Assembly (NCBI RefSeq): GCF_021497505.1
Contig: NZ_CP069349.1
Coordinates: 1,243,131 to 1,307,130, forward strand
DNA length: 64,000 nucleotides
Direction of reading: 5' to 3'
Source of the DNA: Turicibacter sp. TJ11
GTDB taxonomy: Bacteria > Bacillota_I > Bacilli_A > MOL361 > Turicibacteraceae
A model generated the notes under the pieces. It made no database searches. It saw only the letters and a list, made by a program, of their open reading frames with translations, and had not been told where the DNA came from. Below are positions 1 to 7,912 of this stretch, piece by piece (the first letter of the stretch is position 1; each line of letters starts with the position of its first letter). A program made the position numbers and the translations under genes.

Positions 1-84
1 TTCGCAAAATAGAAAGACAGATACAAAAATAGCTCTTAAAAAAAACAGTTTCGCTTGACTCATTGACTGTTGTTTTATCCCCAT
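1..84 (-). CDS. Start of an unidentified membrane or secreted protein (partial, runs off the left edge)
   Basis: An open frame on the minus strand begins with ATG at 84-82 and stays open to base 1, giving 28 residues. A strong ribosome binding site (GGAGG near 96-100) sits about 10 bases upstream. The visible part has a short polar, lysine-containing start and then a hydrophobic stretch (FFLRAIFVSVFLFC), which fits a signal peptide or first membrane segment. It lies 38 bases downstream of the VWA gene in the same direction, so the two may be co-transcribed. Nothing more can be said without the sequence to the left. Confidence 0.55.
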   Translation of the reverse strand, partial: MGIKQQSMSQAKLFFLRAIFVSVFLFCE

Positions 85-122
85 TTTTTACATACCTCCG
101 TTTCATGCATTCTTATCTGTTC

Positions 123-2183
123 TTAGGTTGTGGAGTGAATGAAGTATTTATTCTCTTTAATGATTATTTCACCAATTTTTTGTTTAGAGATCACTCTTTG
201 ATGATGTTTTTCTTGGACAACATTTACTTCATCCCAATGAAAAACAGGATCATTTAACAACTGAGATTTTAATCTTAATAAGTAAATTTTATTTTGAAGC
301 GCTAATTGTTTTTGTTTTTCTTGATTTAACTGATCCTTTAAATAATTAAAAGCAGATTGATTAGTGGTTAACAATCCAGATTGAATCCCCTCATAACATT
401 TTTGCCGCTCTATTGATTTTAAAAAGTTTTCAATTGTCCATTCAGTGACTAACTGTAACGTCGCATCTCGTTTCAACAAAGGAGATGGCTTTATTTGAGG
501 CTGAAACATGAAAGACGGACTCACTTGATGATGTTGCCTAATATCTTTAACCGAATTTCGTTTTTGCCATTGTTGATTAAGCATTGTTTTTAAAATTTGA
601 ATACTTAATTTTGTTTGTTCTAGTTCATATAACTGCTTGGCTATTTGTTCACTGTCAATCAGTTCTTTTGAATTTTGTGTGACTAATTTTAAATCTTTTA
701 AATCAATGACATCGATGCCTGATGAATCACTTGTCGTTGCTTTGATTAGTTTTAACTCCCTGAATCTTTTTCTTAACTTCGGAGATAACTGACAAGCTAA
801 CTGTTTCAGTTTTAAATTTCCATCTTTAATTAAATGATACGTTCTAAAAACAAAGCAATCTAGTTTTAAGTTGGTTTGTTTTTGCTTTGCTACTCCGTCC
901 ACTTTGACAGTCAGTGTTATGTTTTGTTTTGTTGTACTTACTTTTACGTTTGTCACTTCAAAATAACGTTTTTCATTAGCTATAAACGTCACGTTATCTT
1001 CCTCAATTTTTGGAAGAGCTTTTTGTTCATATTGCCAAAGTAAAGTTGAAAAAGGATCATCTAAAATCATTTCTAACAACATTAAGACAGAGATATTTTT
1101 TAACGATACTTGTTTGAAATGACGAATGAACTTTGATTGAAATCGATAACGATTAATGACAGCTAAACTTCGACAAATTTCACCACTGGAATACCCTTGA
1201 TTAAGCACCGAAAAAAGATGAGTTTCTTTCAATAAGAAAGTGGCCTCATTGACTTGACCTTGTTTTAATAAATAATAGGCATATAACAGTTTAAACTGAT
1301 GTTCTAATTCATCTGAAATGTCACGAGCTATCGTTGGAACTAACTGATCATCAATTTGTAACACTTCATCAAAGGTAACGATGAGTTGCGAAACATTTCC
1401 CATCGTGATTAGGTGTCTTGGTTGATTGACTTTCTGTGACGTTAGCGATAAAAAATAGTTGTTATTTAAAATTTGATGTGAAGCATCTAAGAGAGATTGA
1501 CTACACTTCATCCAGTGTTTCAAACAGGAACGATAACTTTGACGATCGATATAAGGATAAAAATCGCCTATCTTTGTTGTTCCTGCTAATTGCGTTAAAA
1601 AGTTCAAATCACAGGTTCCAACACCAATGATTTGAGTCACTATTTGTTGAGCTGTAAAATCTAGCATCCAGCCATAACAGCGTGATTGCTCGACTTCTAA
1701 TGAGGTCGTCTCTGAATACAAATAACCATCCGTCATCACAACGACTTGAACGGCTTCATTCTGCTTCCGATATTTGATTAGATCATGAAAAGTCGTTTCA
1801 AGTGCCGTTGATAAAACAGTAAATTCATCTCCACAACTTTCTTCTAATCGCTGATGAATAAATTCTAGCTGAGACTTTGCTTCAGATGCTTTAAGATTAT
1901 CAACTAACCACTCCATCTCTCCATCATTTCCAAATGAGATGACAGATATCCGATGTTTAAAGCTTGATTTTAATTGATCTATGGTTAAAGTAATCATCTC
2001 TTTAAGGTCTTCAAGATAATCGATCATACTAGCTGAGCGATCAATTAGAAGTATCATATGAGTCGATAAACTTTTAGTTGGTGTTTGTTGAACCTCATAA
2101 AAGCAACACGTTTTCGTTAGATTTGGTGCTAATTGCAATGATTTTCGACCAAGACTTTCTACGATGAGTTTTGTTTGTGTCAA
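123..2183 (-). CDS. VWA-domain protein, function unknown
   Basis: A 686-residue protein with a TTG start preceded by a GGGGGAAG ribosome binding site. Residues about 40-230 form a von Willebrand factor A domain. The metal-binding MIDAS motif is visible as D48-R-S50-A-S52, and a TDG loop lies at 151-153. The remaining ~450 residues match no family I recognise; they contain predicted helical, lysine- and glutamine-rich stretches. There is no signal peptide or membrane segment, so it should be cytoplasmic. VWA proteins usually mediate metal-dependent protein contacts, but there is no MoxR-type ATPase or kinase beside it in the window that would suggest a partner. It is divergent from the exonuclease gene at 2373. 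Confidence 0.8.
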   Translation of the reverse strand: MTQTKLIVESLGRKSLQLAPNLTKTCCFYEVQQTPTKSLSTHMILLIDRSASMIDYLEDLKEMITLTIDQLKSSFKHRISVISFGNDGEMEWLVDNLKASEAKSQLEFIHQRLEESCGDEFTVLSTALETTFHDLIKYRKQNEAVQVVVMTDGYLYSETTSLEVEQSRCYGWMLDFTAQQIVTQIIGVGTCDLNFLTQLAGTTKIGDFYPYIDRQSYRSCLKHWMKCSQSLLDASHQILNNNYFLSLTSQKVNQPRHLITMGNVSQLIVTFDEVLQIDDQLVPTIARDISDELEHQFKLLYAYYLLKQGQVNEATFLLKETHLFSVLNQGYSSGEICRSLAVINRYRFQSKFIRHFKQVSLKNISVLMLLEMILDDPFSTLLWQYEQKALPKIEEDNVTFIANEKRYFEVTNVKVSTTKQNITLTVKVDGVAKQKQTNLKLDCFVFRTYHLIKDGNLKLKQLACQLSPKLRKRFRELKLIKATTSDSSGIDVIDLKDLKLVTQNSKELIDSEQIAKQLYELEQTKLSIQILKTMLNQQWQKRNSVKDIRQHHQVSPSFMFQPQIKPSPLLKRDATLQLVTEWTIENFLKSIERQKCYEGIQSGLLTTNQSAFNYLKDQLNQEKQKQLALQNKIYLLRLKSQLLNDPVFHWDEVNVVQEKHHQRVISKQKIGEIIIKENKYFIHSTT

Positions 2184-2309
2184 TGTGACTTCCCCCTTCT
2201 AACTCCAAACTATTACCCAATATATGAAAGACTTTAAAGCGTTATTCGTTTCATTAAAACCATAGATTTTTATCTAACTCCTTTTAATCCTTAACCTTTT
2301 TTCTTTTAC

Positions 2310-2338
2310 TTAACAAACTATAAAGACCGGTCTATAAT
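2310..2338 (+). promoter_or_regulatory. Sigma-A promoter of the exonuclease gene
   Basis: TTAACA at 2310-2315 and a perfect TATAAT at 2333-2338 are separated by 17 bases. The predicted start near 2345 leaves a short leader before the ATG at 2373. Confidence 0.7.
2324..2333. promoter_or_regulatory. Perfect 10-bp palindrome between -35 and -10, possible operator
   Basis: AGACCGGTCT is its own reverse complement and sits in the spacer of the promoter for the gene at 2373. GC-rich palindromes of this kind in a promoter spacer are typical binding sites of TetR-type repressors. That identity is inference; no regulator gene is adjacent. Confidence 0.4.
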
Positions 2339-2372
2339 AGTAACGACAGATATTATGTAGGGAGATTAACTC

Positions 2373-3296
2373 ATGAATTTTATTGCTATTGATTTTGAAA
2401 CTGCCAATGAAAAGCGCGCAAGTGCTTGTTCACTTGGACTAACTGTTGTAAAAAACGGAAAAGTCATTAAAGAATTATATTATTTAATTAAACCAAAAGA
2501 ATTAAGATTTAATCCGATGAATACTTGGATTCATGGACTCAGAAGTCACGATGTAAAAAAGGCTAAAGAATTTGATGAATTATGGCCTGAACTTGAGCCA
2601 TATTTTAATAATACCTTTATTGTGGCGCACAACGCTTCATTTGATATGAGTGTTTTACGTGCCATGCTCGATACTTACAATATTCCTTATCCATCATTTA
2701 ATTATGGATGTACGATGCTTTTATCCAAAAACTTCTTTCCTATGCTTGAAAATGCTAAACTAAATACCGTTAATCACTATCTTGGACTTGAGTTCAATCA
2801 TCATCACGCCGCTGCCGATGCATTTGCTTGTGCCAATATTTTACTAAAAGTGAATGAAGAATTACAGGCACCCTCAATCGAGGATCTTTTTCATCAAGTG
2901 GGTATTAATCCTGGATGCGTGTTTGAAAAAGGTTATCGCTCACCTAAAAAAGGGTCTTCCTCTGTTTCATCAAGCTCAAAAAAACAATTAACCTCATCTC
3001 CACTCTTTTATAGTCAAACGGAATTTTTTAAGCATCAAACGGTCGTCTTCACTGGAGCACTAAAAAGTCTATCTCGTCAGGAAGCCATTGCTTTAATTGG
3101 ACAACTAGGTGGAACCGTTGGTAGCTCGGTAACAAAAAAAACAAACATTGTTGTCACAGGAATTAAAAATATTTACGAACTTTCTCCAGATGAAATGAGC
3201 ACAAAGCTAAGAAAAGCGATTGAGCTTGTTTATCACGGACAAGATATTCTTTTCTTAAACGAGGAAGAATTTTTAACGCTTTTAACATCATCCTAA
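2373..3296 (+). CDS. DnaQ-type 3'-5' exonuclease with C-terminal BRCT domain
   Basis: A 307-residue protein. Residues 1-165 are a DEDDh exonuclease domain: D7 and E9 in the IDFET motif, D91 in the HNASFD motif, and H144 with D149 in the HHAAAD motif. Residues about 180-215 are a serine- and lysine-rich linker. Residues about 220-305 form a BRCT domain (VVFTGAL, LGGTVGSSVTKKTNIVV), as found at the end of NAD-dependent DNA ligase. Stand-alone exonuclease-BRCT proteins of this kind are known in Firmicutes and are thought to act in DNA repair or proofreading; the exact role is not established. A good sigma-A promoter and a terminator make it a single-gene unit. Confidence 0.88.
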   Translation: MNFIAIDFETANEKRASACSLGLTVVKNGKVIKELYYLIKPKELRFNPMNTWIHGLRSHDVKKAKEFDELWPELEPYFNNTFIVAHNASFDMSVLRAMLDTYNIPYPSFNYGCTMLLSKNFFPMLENAKLNTVNHYLGLEFNHHHAAADAFACANILLKVNEELQAPSIEDLFHQVGINPGCVFEKGYRSPKKGSSSVSSSSKKQLTSSPLFYSQTEFFKHQTVVFTGALKSLSRQEAIALIGQLGGTVGSSVTKKTNIVVTGIKNIYELSPDEMSTKLRKAIELVYHGQDILFLNEEEFLTLLTSS

Positions 3297-3373
3297 AACT
3301 TAGATACGATCGTTAACACCTCTTTTATTTTTATAAGCCGCTAATACTAACCAATCATAAATTTATCTCGTAC

Positions 3374-3416
3374 AAAAAAAGCTCTGACTGTCACTTGCAT
3401 CGTCAGAGCTTTTTTT
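3374..3416 (+). terminator. Terminator of the exonuclease gene
   Basis: AGCTCTGAC (3380-3388) pairs with GTCAGAGCT (3402-3410) and is followed by a T run. An A run on the other side could let it work in both directions. Confidence 0.85.
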
Positions 3417-3627
3417 ATGTCTTGCTAAGTAAGAAAGAATTATCTAAAAAATTTCATAAAACAGGAGAAGAACACTCATTTTAATTTGAATGTCTAAAGT
3501 GAGCATAACCTATTCGAATAAATTTTTATAACAATCTCTTCTAACACTTTAACAACTTCCTAATCCATGAAACATTTCTCTCTAGGATAAAGTTAGTTTC
3601 ATTTGGATGAATTATTCTATCTTGTTT

Positions 3628-3750
3628 TACCGACCTAAAAAGCTAATTTCTGAAATTTCCCGACAGCACTTTATTTCTTTGTTTATCGACATTTCATTTC
3701 CCGACACGTTTTTCATCCCCTTTAAAACGACAACCATTTCCCGACAGTTT
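3628..3750. repeat. Degenerate ~40-bp direct repeats carrying CGACA motifs
   Basis: ATTTCCCGACA occurs at 3655-3665, 3696-3706 and 3736-3746, spaced 41 and 40 bases apart. A second CGACA lies inside each unit (3687-3691, 3728-3732), and a related CGAC occurs at 3631. The array is in the non-coding gap between two convergent genes (3297-3813) and ends in a long T tract (about 3747-3764). The gap holds no gene that I can see. Confidence 0.6.
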
Positions 3751-3767
3751 TTTTTTTTTTTTTTCCA

Positions 3768-3798
3768 AAATTAAAAGAGTGCACGAGGCACCCTTTTA
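3768..3798 (-). terminator. Terminator of the VanY-type peptidase gene
   Basis: Arms at 3773-3782 and 3788-3797 form a 10-bp stem with one G-U pair when read on the minus strand. A T-rich tail and, further on, a long A tract follow in the minus-strand transcript. Confidence 0.6.
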
Positions 3799-3813
3799 AC
3801 TAGACGAATAGAG

Positions 3814-5550
3814 TTATAATTCATATTTTTCTTGTTCATTTAATTCGCTATCTTCTTGGATGGCTTGACTTTTTTGACTATCGTCTTGATCTTCTACAGT
3901 TGATGAATCAGATTCATCAGGATTTTTCTCTTCTAACGTACCAGGGTGATCGTCTGATTCGAGATCTTGATTACCTTCAATTTCTGACTCATTTAAATTT
4001 GAATCCACTGATTCATCAGTCGTTGCCTCATCATCGCTCAATTCATCTTTAGGATTATTAATTCCATCAGATTCTTCTTGACTTGGGGCACTAGGTGCTA
4101 CTTGTTGGTCTTCTGTTTGATCTAACAAAGCATAATTTAAGACGTAATCTTCTAACGTCCAGTCATTATTATAAATTTCAGTAGCAGCTTCAACCCCGAC
4201 ATAACGAAGATGATAAGGTTCGTAACTATAACCCACTTCTTCTTCACGATTTTCTGGGTATCGAATAATAAATCCAAACTCATGAGCATGCTCTAGTACC
4301 CATTTTCCCTCGCCTGTATTAGCAAACTCCATCGATAATTCATTATTAATGGATGGTGTTGTAATATCAATGGCTAATCCTGTCTGATGTTCACTGTGAC
4401 CTGGTCGACTATTAAACTGGTCAGCATACTCATACCCCATCTCATAGACATCTTGGTGATATAGATTTTTTTGAATGTCATATGAAAGATAACCGGTTCT
4501 CAACGTTAACTCATATCCCGCTTCTTTCGCTTTAGCGAATAAGGACTCCGTGGCATCAGCCGCATCACGACGTAAGTAGTTTGTATTAACTTGAGCATAT
4601 TCTGATAACGATACATCTACTGGAACAAAATCAGTCGGTGTATATGTTTCATTTAAGCGATAATTTTTATTGACTAAAACATATAAACTATTTGGATTAG
4701 GTGTTTCAACAATTGCTTCATAAAAGTTTGTCTTAACATTTGGATACTTCGCATATTGCAAAGCATAGGTAACGGAATAATTTTCACTCTGACTTAAGAT
4801 TTCATCATAAATAGCAAAACTTGACGAATCAAAACTACTAGCTGTCATGAGCTCAAAAGCTTGATCAGGATTTAAAGTGGTTTCCATTAGTGACTTTAAA
4901 TCTGACAATCCAAACTGATTAAACAGCTGCTCAACTTGTAAAGATTTAAATCCTTTTTCTTTAAGACTTGGTAAAATCACCGTTTGATACTCGTTAACGG
5001 AAGAAACGACTTCATCCATTTTCAAATACGGATATCTCGTTTCATAGTTAACGTAACTAAATAAACTCATTAAATCATTACCTGTTTCTTTCGCATAATT
5101 TAAAAGTCGATTCAATGTCACGATGTCAACAGATTCAATATACGTATTAAAGTCGGGATCTGAAAACCATAGTTCAATGGTTTCCTCTGTATACCCTTGT
5201 TTTAATAACGTTGGGAAAAAAACATGATCTAAAAACGTTGCTAAATAAACAATATCACTGGCTTCCTGATCAGGATATTGTTTAGCTAATTCCACATAGG
5301 CATCATAACAATCATAATTAAATCCGTTAACCGTTAAATAGTCTGAGATTTCGTCACTGTTACGATGATCAGCAATTAAATCTTGAACAAGATCAGGTTG
5401 TTCTTCCATTAACACATCAATTAGTTCACGATCATAACCTAATCGTATTAAAACCATCTCATCACTCATCATATAAGAATAAAAAAACAATCCTAAAGCT
5501 AACAAAGTGACGACACTACCAAGAACTAATATTTTTTGCATCTTTTGCAT
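3814..5550 (-). CDS. Membrane-anchored VanY-type D-alanyl-D-alanine carboxypeptidase (M15)
   Basis: A 578-residue protein with one membrane segment near the N-terminus (about 7-28), probably an uncleaved anchor, so the bulk faces the wall. Residues about 310-470 are an M15/VanY peptidase domain. The zinc ligands are visible as H388 and D395 in the SEHQTGLAID motif and H447 in EPYHLRY. The enzyme would trim the terminal D-Ala of peptidoglycan stem peptides. Two parts are unusual: about 270 residues of helical, repeat-like sequence between anchor and enzyme, and a strongly acidic tail of about 90 residues (Asp, Glu and Ser rich) at the end. The gene stands alone, with its own terminator. Confidence 0.85.
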   Translation of the reverse strand: MQKMQKILVLGSVVTLLALGLFFYSYMMSDEMVLIRLGYDRELIDVLMEEQPDLVQDLIADHRNSDEISDYLTVNGFNYDCYDAYVELAKQYPDQEASDIVYLATFLDHVFFPTLLKQGYTEETIELWFSDPDFNTYIESVDIVTLNRLLNYAKETGNDLMSLFSYVNYETRYPYLKMDEVVSSVNEYQTVILPSLKEKGFKSLQVEQLFNQFGLSDLKSLMETTLNPDQAFELMTASSFDSSSFAIYDEILSQSENYSVTYALQYAKYPNVKTNFYEAIVETPNPNSLYVLVNKNYRLNETYTPTDFVPVDVSLSEYAQVNTNYLRRDAADATESLFAKAKEAGYELTLRTGYLSYDIQKNLYHQDVYEMGYEYADQFNSRPGHSEHQTGLAIDITTPSINNELSMEFANTGEGKWVLEHAHEFGFIIRYPENREEEVGYSYEPYHLRYVGVEAATEIYNNDWTLEDYVLNYALLDQTEDQQVAPSAPSQEESDGINNPKDELSDDEATTDESVDSNLNESEIEGNQDLESDDHPGTLEEKNPDESDSSTVEDQDDSQKSQAIQEDSELNEQEKYEL

Positions 5551-5683
5551 CTAATACGCACCCCTTTTCATATCAGATTTAGTATGTACCATGTTTTTAA
5601 AAATAAACCTAAATTTTAACAATTAAAATGAATGTATTTATCTTAAATTTGGGAGTTTTAAATAGTCAACTATTTGAAAAAGG

Positions 5684-5692
5684 CATAAATTA
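5684..5692 (+). promoter_or_regulatory. Sigma-K-type -10 element of the first coat gene
   Basis: CATAAATTA matches the sigma-K -10 consensus CATAnnnTA exactly and lies 25 bases upstream of the start codon. The -35 AC element is not at the ideal distance, so the promoter call rests mainly on the -10 element and on the similar sites before the neighbouring coat genes. Confidence 0.55.
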
Positions 5693-5716
5693 TTAGTGTA
5701 CCTAGGAGGTGAGGAT

Positions 5717-6208
5717 ATGAGTTGTGAAAATAATACACCCATTACAACTACTAACCCAAATGCAAATCGATCAGCAAATTGTGTGTCTGATATTGTAAGA
5801 TTCATCAACCGTTTACAGCAAGCTGTTGTACCAACTGAAATCGGTTGTTCTCGTTGTAACACCCCTATCTTAGGGGAAACTTCTAAAGCGAACACTAGAC
5901 CATTTATATTATATCTTCCAAACGGAGAAGCATTTAAATTAGCCGTTTTAACTGATAATCCAAGTGAACCGATTCCAGTTTTTCGTGTCGAAGAAGTCAA
6001 TGGAAACTGTGCGACCTTAAGAGCCTTAGCAAACCGAAGACTACCATGTCATCCTAATTCAGCTTCTTTTGATGAATTCAATGGAGCTGGATTTGAAACA
6101 GAACTTCTTCCAACACGCACTTGCGTCACTGTTAACTTAAATGATTTCATTGCGATTCAGTGTTTAGATGATGTGTGCTTAAACTTAGAGATGTGTAACT
6201 GTAATTAA
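5717..6208 (+). CDS. Spore coat protein, CotY/CotZ family (copy 1)
   Basis: A 163-residue cysteine-rich protein. The start is set at the ATG at 5717 because AGGAGGTGA (5705-5713) lies directly upstream. CotY and CotZ are disulfide-crosslinked proteins of the outer spore coat (crust) made in the mother cell. Family features seen are the CSRCNTPILG motif followed by NTRPFILY, the VNGNCATLR motif, and the C-terminal TCVTVNLNDFIAIQCLDDVCL segment. It is followed 96 bases later by a paralog with the same motifs and faces a CotO-like gene. Its sigma-K-type -10 element suits late mother-cell expression. Whether this is the equivalent of CotY or CotZ cannot be decided here. Confidence 0.88.
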   Translation: MSCENNTPITTTNPNANRSANCVSDIVRFINRLQQAVVPTEIGCSRCNTPILGETSKANTRPFILYLPNGEAFKLAVLTDNPSEPIPVFRVEEVNGNCATLRALANRRLPCHPNSASFDEFNGAGFETELLPTRTCVTVNLNDFIAIQCLDDVCLNLEMCNCN

Positions 6209-6233
6209 AAAGAGGACTAAGTCCTCTTTTTTT
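6207..6233 (+). terminator. Terminator between the two coat genes
   Basis: GAGGAC/GTCCTC stem extended by A and T runs directly after the stop codon, followed by a T run. Each coat gene therefore has its own transcript. Confidence 0.85.
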
Positions 6234-6254
6234 AGTTCAAGGAAAAACGACTAT

Positions 6255-6281
6255 ACCAACTAAAACTTGTGACATAACTTA
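6255..6281 (+). promoter_or_regulatory. Sigma-K-type promoter of the second coat gene
   Basis: ACC at 6255-6257, a 15-base spacer, and CATAACTTA at 6273-6281. Both elements agree with the sigma-K consensus (AC, 15-16 bases, CATAnnnTA). Confidence 0.65.
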
Positions 6282-6304
6282 TAGTAAGGAAGGAGGTGAG
6301 AAAG

Positions 6305-6781
6305 ATGAGTTGTAATTATCATCAGACTATTTATTATGAAACAATTCCTTCTTGTGTTGAAAAAAAATGTGTGCTAACAACTTTAAAACAAATTGATCGA
6401 TTACAACGTCAAAGCTTATCTAAAGAAAAACAAGATTCATGTCTACGATGTCATCAACCATTTTTAGGACAACGTTCTACCGCAAACACTAGACCTATTA
6501 TTTTATATTTAAAAAATGGTCAACCCTTTAACTTATCCTATTGCAATGAAACGATGGTTGATTGTCGAATGATTTTTAGGGTTGAAGACGTCAGAGGAAA
6601 TTGTGCAACCTTAAGACTACTAATCCCGCTTAAATCAGATTGTCATCATATCAATCGTCCATCTTCAACTAATCAAACCTATCAAGTGACAAAAACATGT
6701 GTGACTGTTGATTTAAATGAATTTAGTGCCGTTCAATGTCTAGACGATGTCGAGCTTTCTCTAAAAGGTTGTTTTTATTAA
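6305..6781 (+). CDS. Spore coat protein, CotY/CotZ family (copy 2)
   Basis: A 158-residue cysteine-rich paralog of the gene just upstream. The start is the ATG at 6305, placed by GGAGGTG at 6291-6297. It shares the same order of motifs: a CLRCHQPFLG cysteine pair followed by NTRPIILY, then VRGNCATLR, then TCVTVDLNEFSAVQCLDDVEL at the end. The region between is more diverged from copy 1 than the motifs are, so the duplication looks old. It should be a crosslinked outer-coat protein made late in the mother cell, as its own sigma-K-type promoter suggests. Which copy corresponds to CotY and which to CotZ is unknown. Confidence 0.87.
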   Translation: MSCNYHQTIYYETIPSCVEKKCVLTTLKQIDRLQRQSLSKEKQDSCLRCHQPFLGQRSTANTRPIILYLKNGQPFNLSYCNETMVDCRMIFRVEDVRGNCATLRLLIPLKSDCHHINRPSSTNQTYQVTKTCVTVDLNEFSAVQCLDDVELSLKGCFY

Positions 6782-6791
6782 AATTAAAATG

Positions 6792-6820
6792 AAAGAAGCC
6801 AAATCGTTGGCTTCTTTTTT
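6792..6820. terminator. Bidirectional terminator between convergent coat genes
   Basis: AAAGAAGCCAA (6792-6802) pairs with TTGGCTTCTTT (6807-6817), with T runs on both strands. It can end the coat gene at 6305 and the minus-strand gene ending at 6819. Confidence 0.85.
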
Positions 6821-7718
6821 ATAAGTGTAGAATTCTAATTCCTTCAATTTCTGAAAGAGGGATGACTTCTACTTCATTCATTAAATCATCAATACTAATA
6901 TGCCACTCATCAACCAATTCAATCATTCCTGATTTTAAACTACCATCCTGTTTGACGATTTGAACAATCGGTGCTCTCATCATTGATGGACGATGAGTTA
7001 AATCTCTTATAAATGATAAAACTTCTTCATGCTTTTCATCAACCTCAACAGATGATACAACATCTAAAGAATTGTCTTCCTCATTTTCATGGATAAGCGG
7101 ACTTTCACTTGTATCTAAAGATGAAAATGAAACTAACTCTTCTGATAATTCAACGTTAAAATCATCATAACTGTTCACCATTGAGTCAGCTATCATAAAA
7201 TCTTCTTCATTATTTACTAATTGATTTGAACTATCTTCAACGGTTTCGCCTGTACTTTCCTCTGGTGAAAACAAATCGATTGGTTCGTTTATCTCTTCTT
7301 CAAAAGAAGCGGGTACTTCATGAAATGCTATCGCTTCAACTACCGGTATCTCATCTGTAGAATCGATTGGCTCATCTTCAAATAGCAAAGATGATGACTG
7401 GCTCTCATAATCTACAACAATGTTCACCGTTTCATAAGGAAAACTCTCCTCTATCTCTTCTTTTTTCTCTTTAAAACTAAGTGATACAGGTTCAAAAAAA
7501 GACTCTTCTTTTGTTACTTCGTGAATGGTCACATTAGATGGAACGAGTTGTTCAAAGTGACTTTCACTAAGTTGATCAAAATTATGAACATAGTTTGAGG
7601 CGGCAATATTTTTAGGTTTAGGTGTTGGTGTTTTAAAAAAACTTTGTTCTTGCACAAAACATCCCTTAAATGAAGTATCTACAAATAAAAGCGGCTCTTT
7701 TTCAACTGATTTAGGCAT
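6819..7718 (-). CDS. Acidic protein, probable CotO-like spore coat protein
   Basis: A 299-residue protein, with the ATG at 7718 chosen because AGGGAGGT lies six bases upstream. The N-terminus reads PLLFVDTSFKGCF and then a proline/lysine patch. A long, very acidic and serine-rich middle follows (about 60-235), and a compact basic C-terminal domain at about 235-299 contains RAPIVQIVKQDGS. This plan, and the position beside cotY/cotZ genes, resembles CotO, which sits next to cotZ in Bacillus. The sequence similarity I can see is weak, so the name is inference. A good sigma-K-type promoter at 7751-7777 supports a coat role. It could instead be an unrelated coat-associated protein. Confidence 0.55.
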   Translation of the reverse strand: MPKSVEKEPLLFVDTSFKGCFVQEQSFFKTPTPKPKNIAASNYVHNFDQLSESHFEQLVPSNVTIHEVTKEESFFEPVSLSFKEKKEEIEESFPYETVNIVVDYESQSSSLLFEDEPIDSTDEIPVVEAIAFHEVPASFEEEINEPIDLFSPEESTGETVEDSSNQLVNNEEDFMIADSMVNSYDDFNVELSEELVSFSSLDTSESPLIHENEEDNSLDVVSSVEVDEKHEEVLSFIRDLTHRPSMMRAPIVQIVKQDGSLKSGMIELVDEWHISIDDLMNEVEVIPLSEIEGIRILHL

Positions 7719-7750
7719 TCGACTAACCTCCCTTACCTTCGTCATATTAT

Positions 7751-7777
7751 AATTTATGCAGGCTTAAATCTTCTGTC
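7751..7777 (-). promoter_or_regulatory. Sigma-K-type promoter of the CotO-like gene
   Basis: On the minus strand, ACA (7777-7775) is followed after 15 bases by CATAAATTA (7759-7751). Both elements fit sigma-K well, and the -10 is identical to that of the first coat gene. Confidence 0.65.
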
Positions 7778-7912
7778 ACTCTCTGCTACTTCTTTTCAAA
7801 AGGTGACGTCAAACGATGAATTCTATTTTATCAAAACATTTCTTCTCTATCTCTTATCAATTCTACAATTATCTGATAGAATAAGACTATCCTTACATCA
7901 TAGGTGATAAAT

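Noticed and set aside
5638-6000. Minus-strand frame of 120 codons over the first coat gene
   Set aside because: It overlaps a well-supported coat gene, has no ribosome binding site and resembles no protein.
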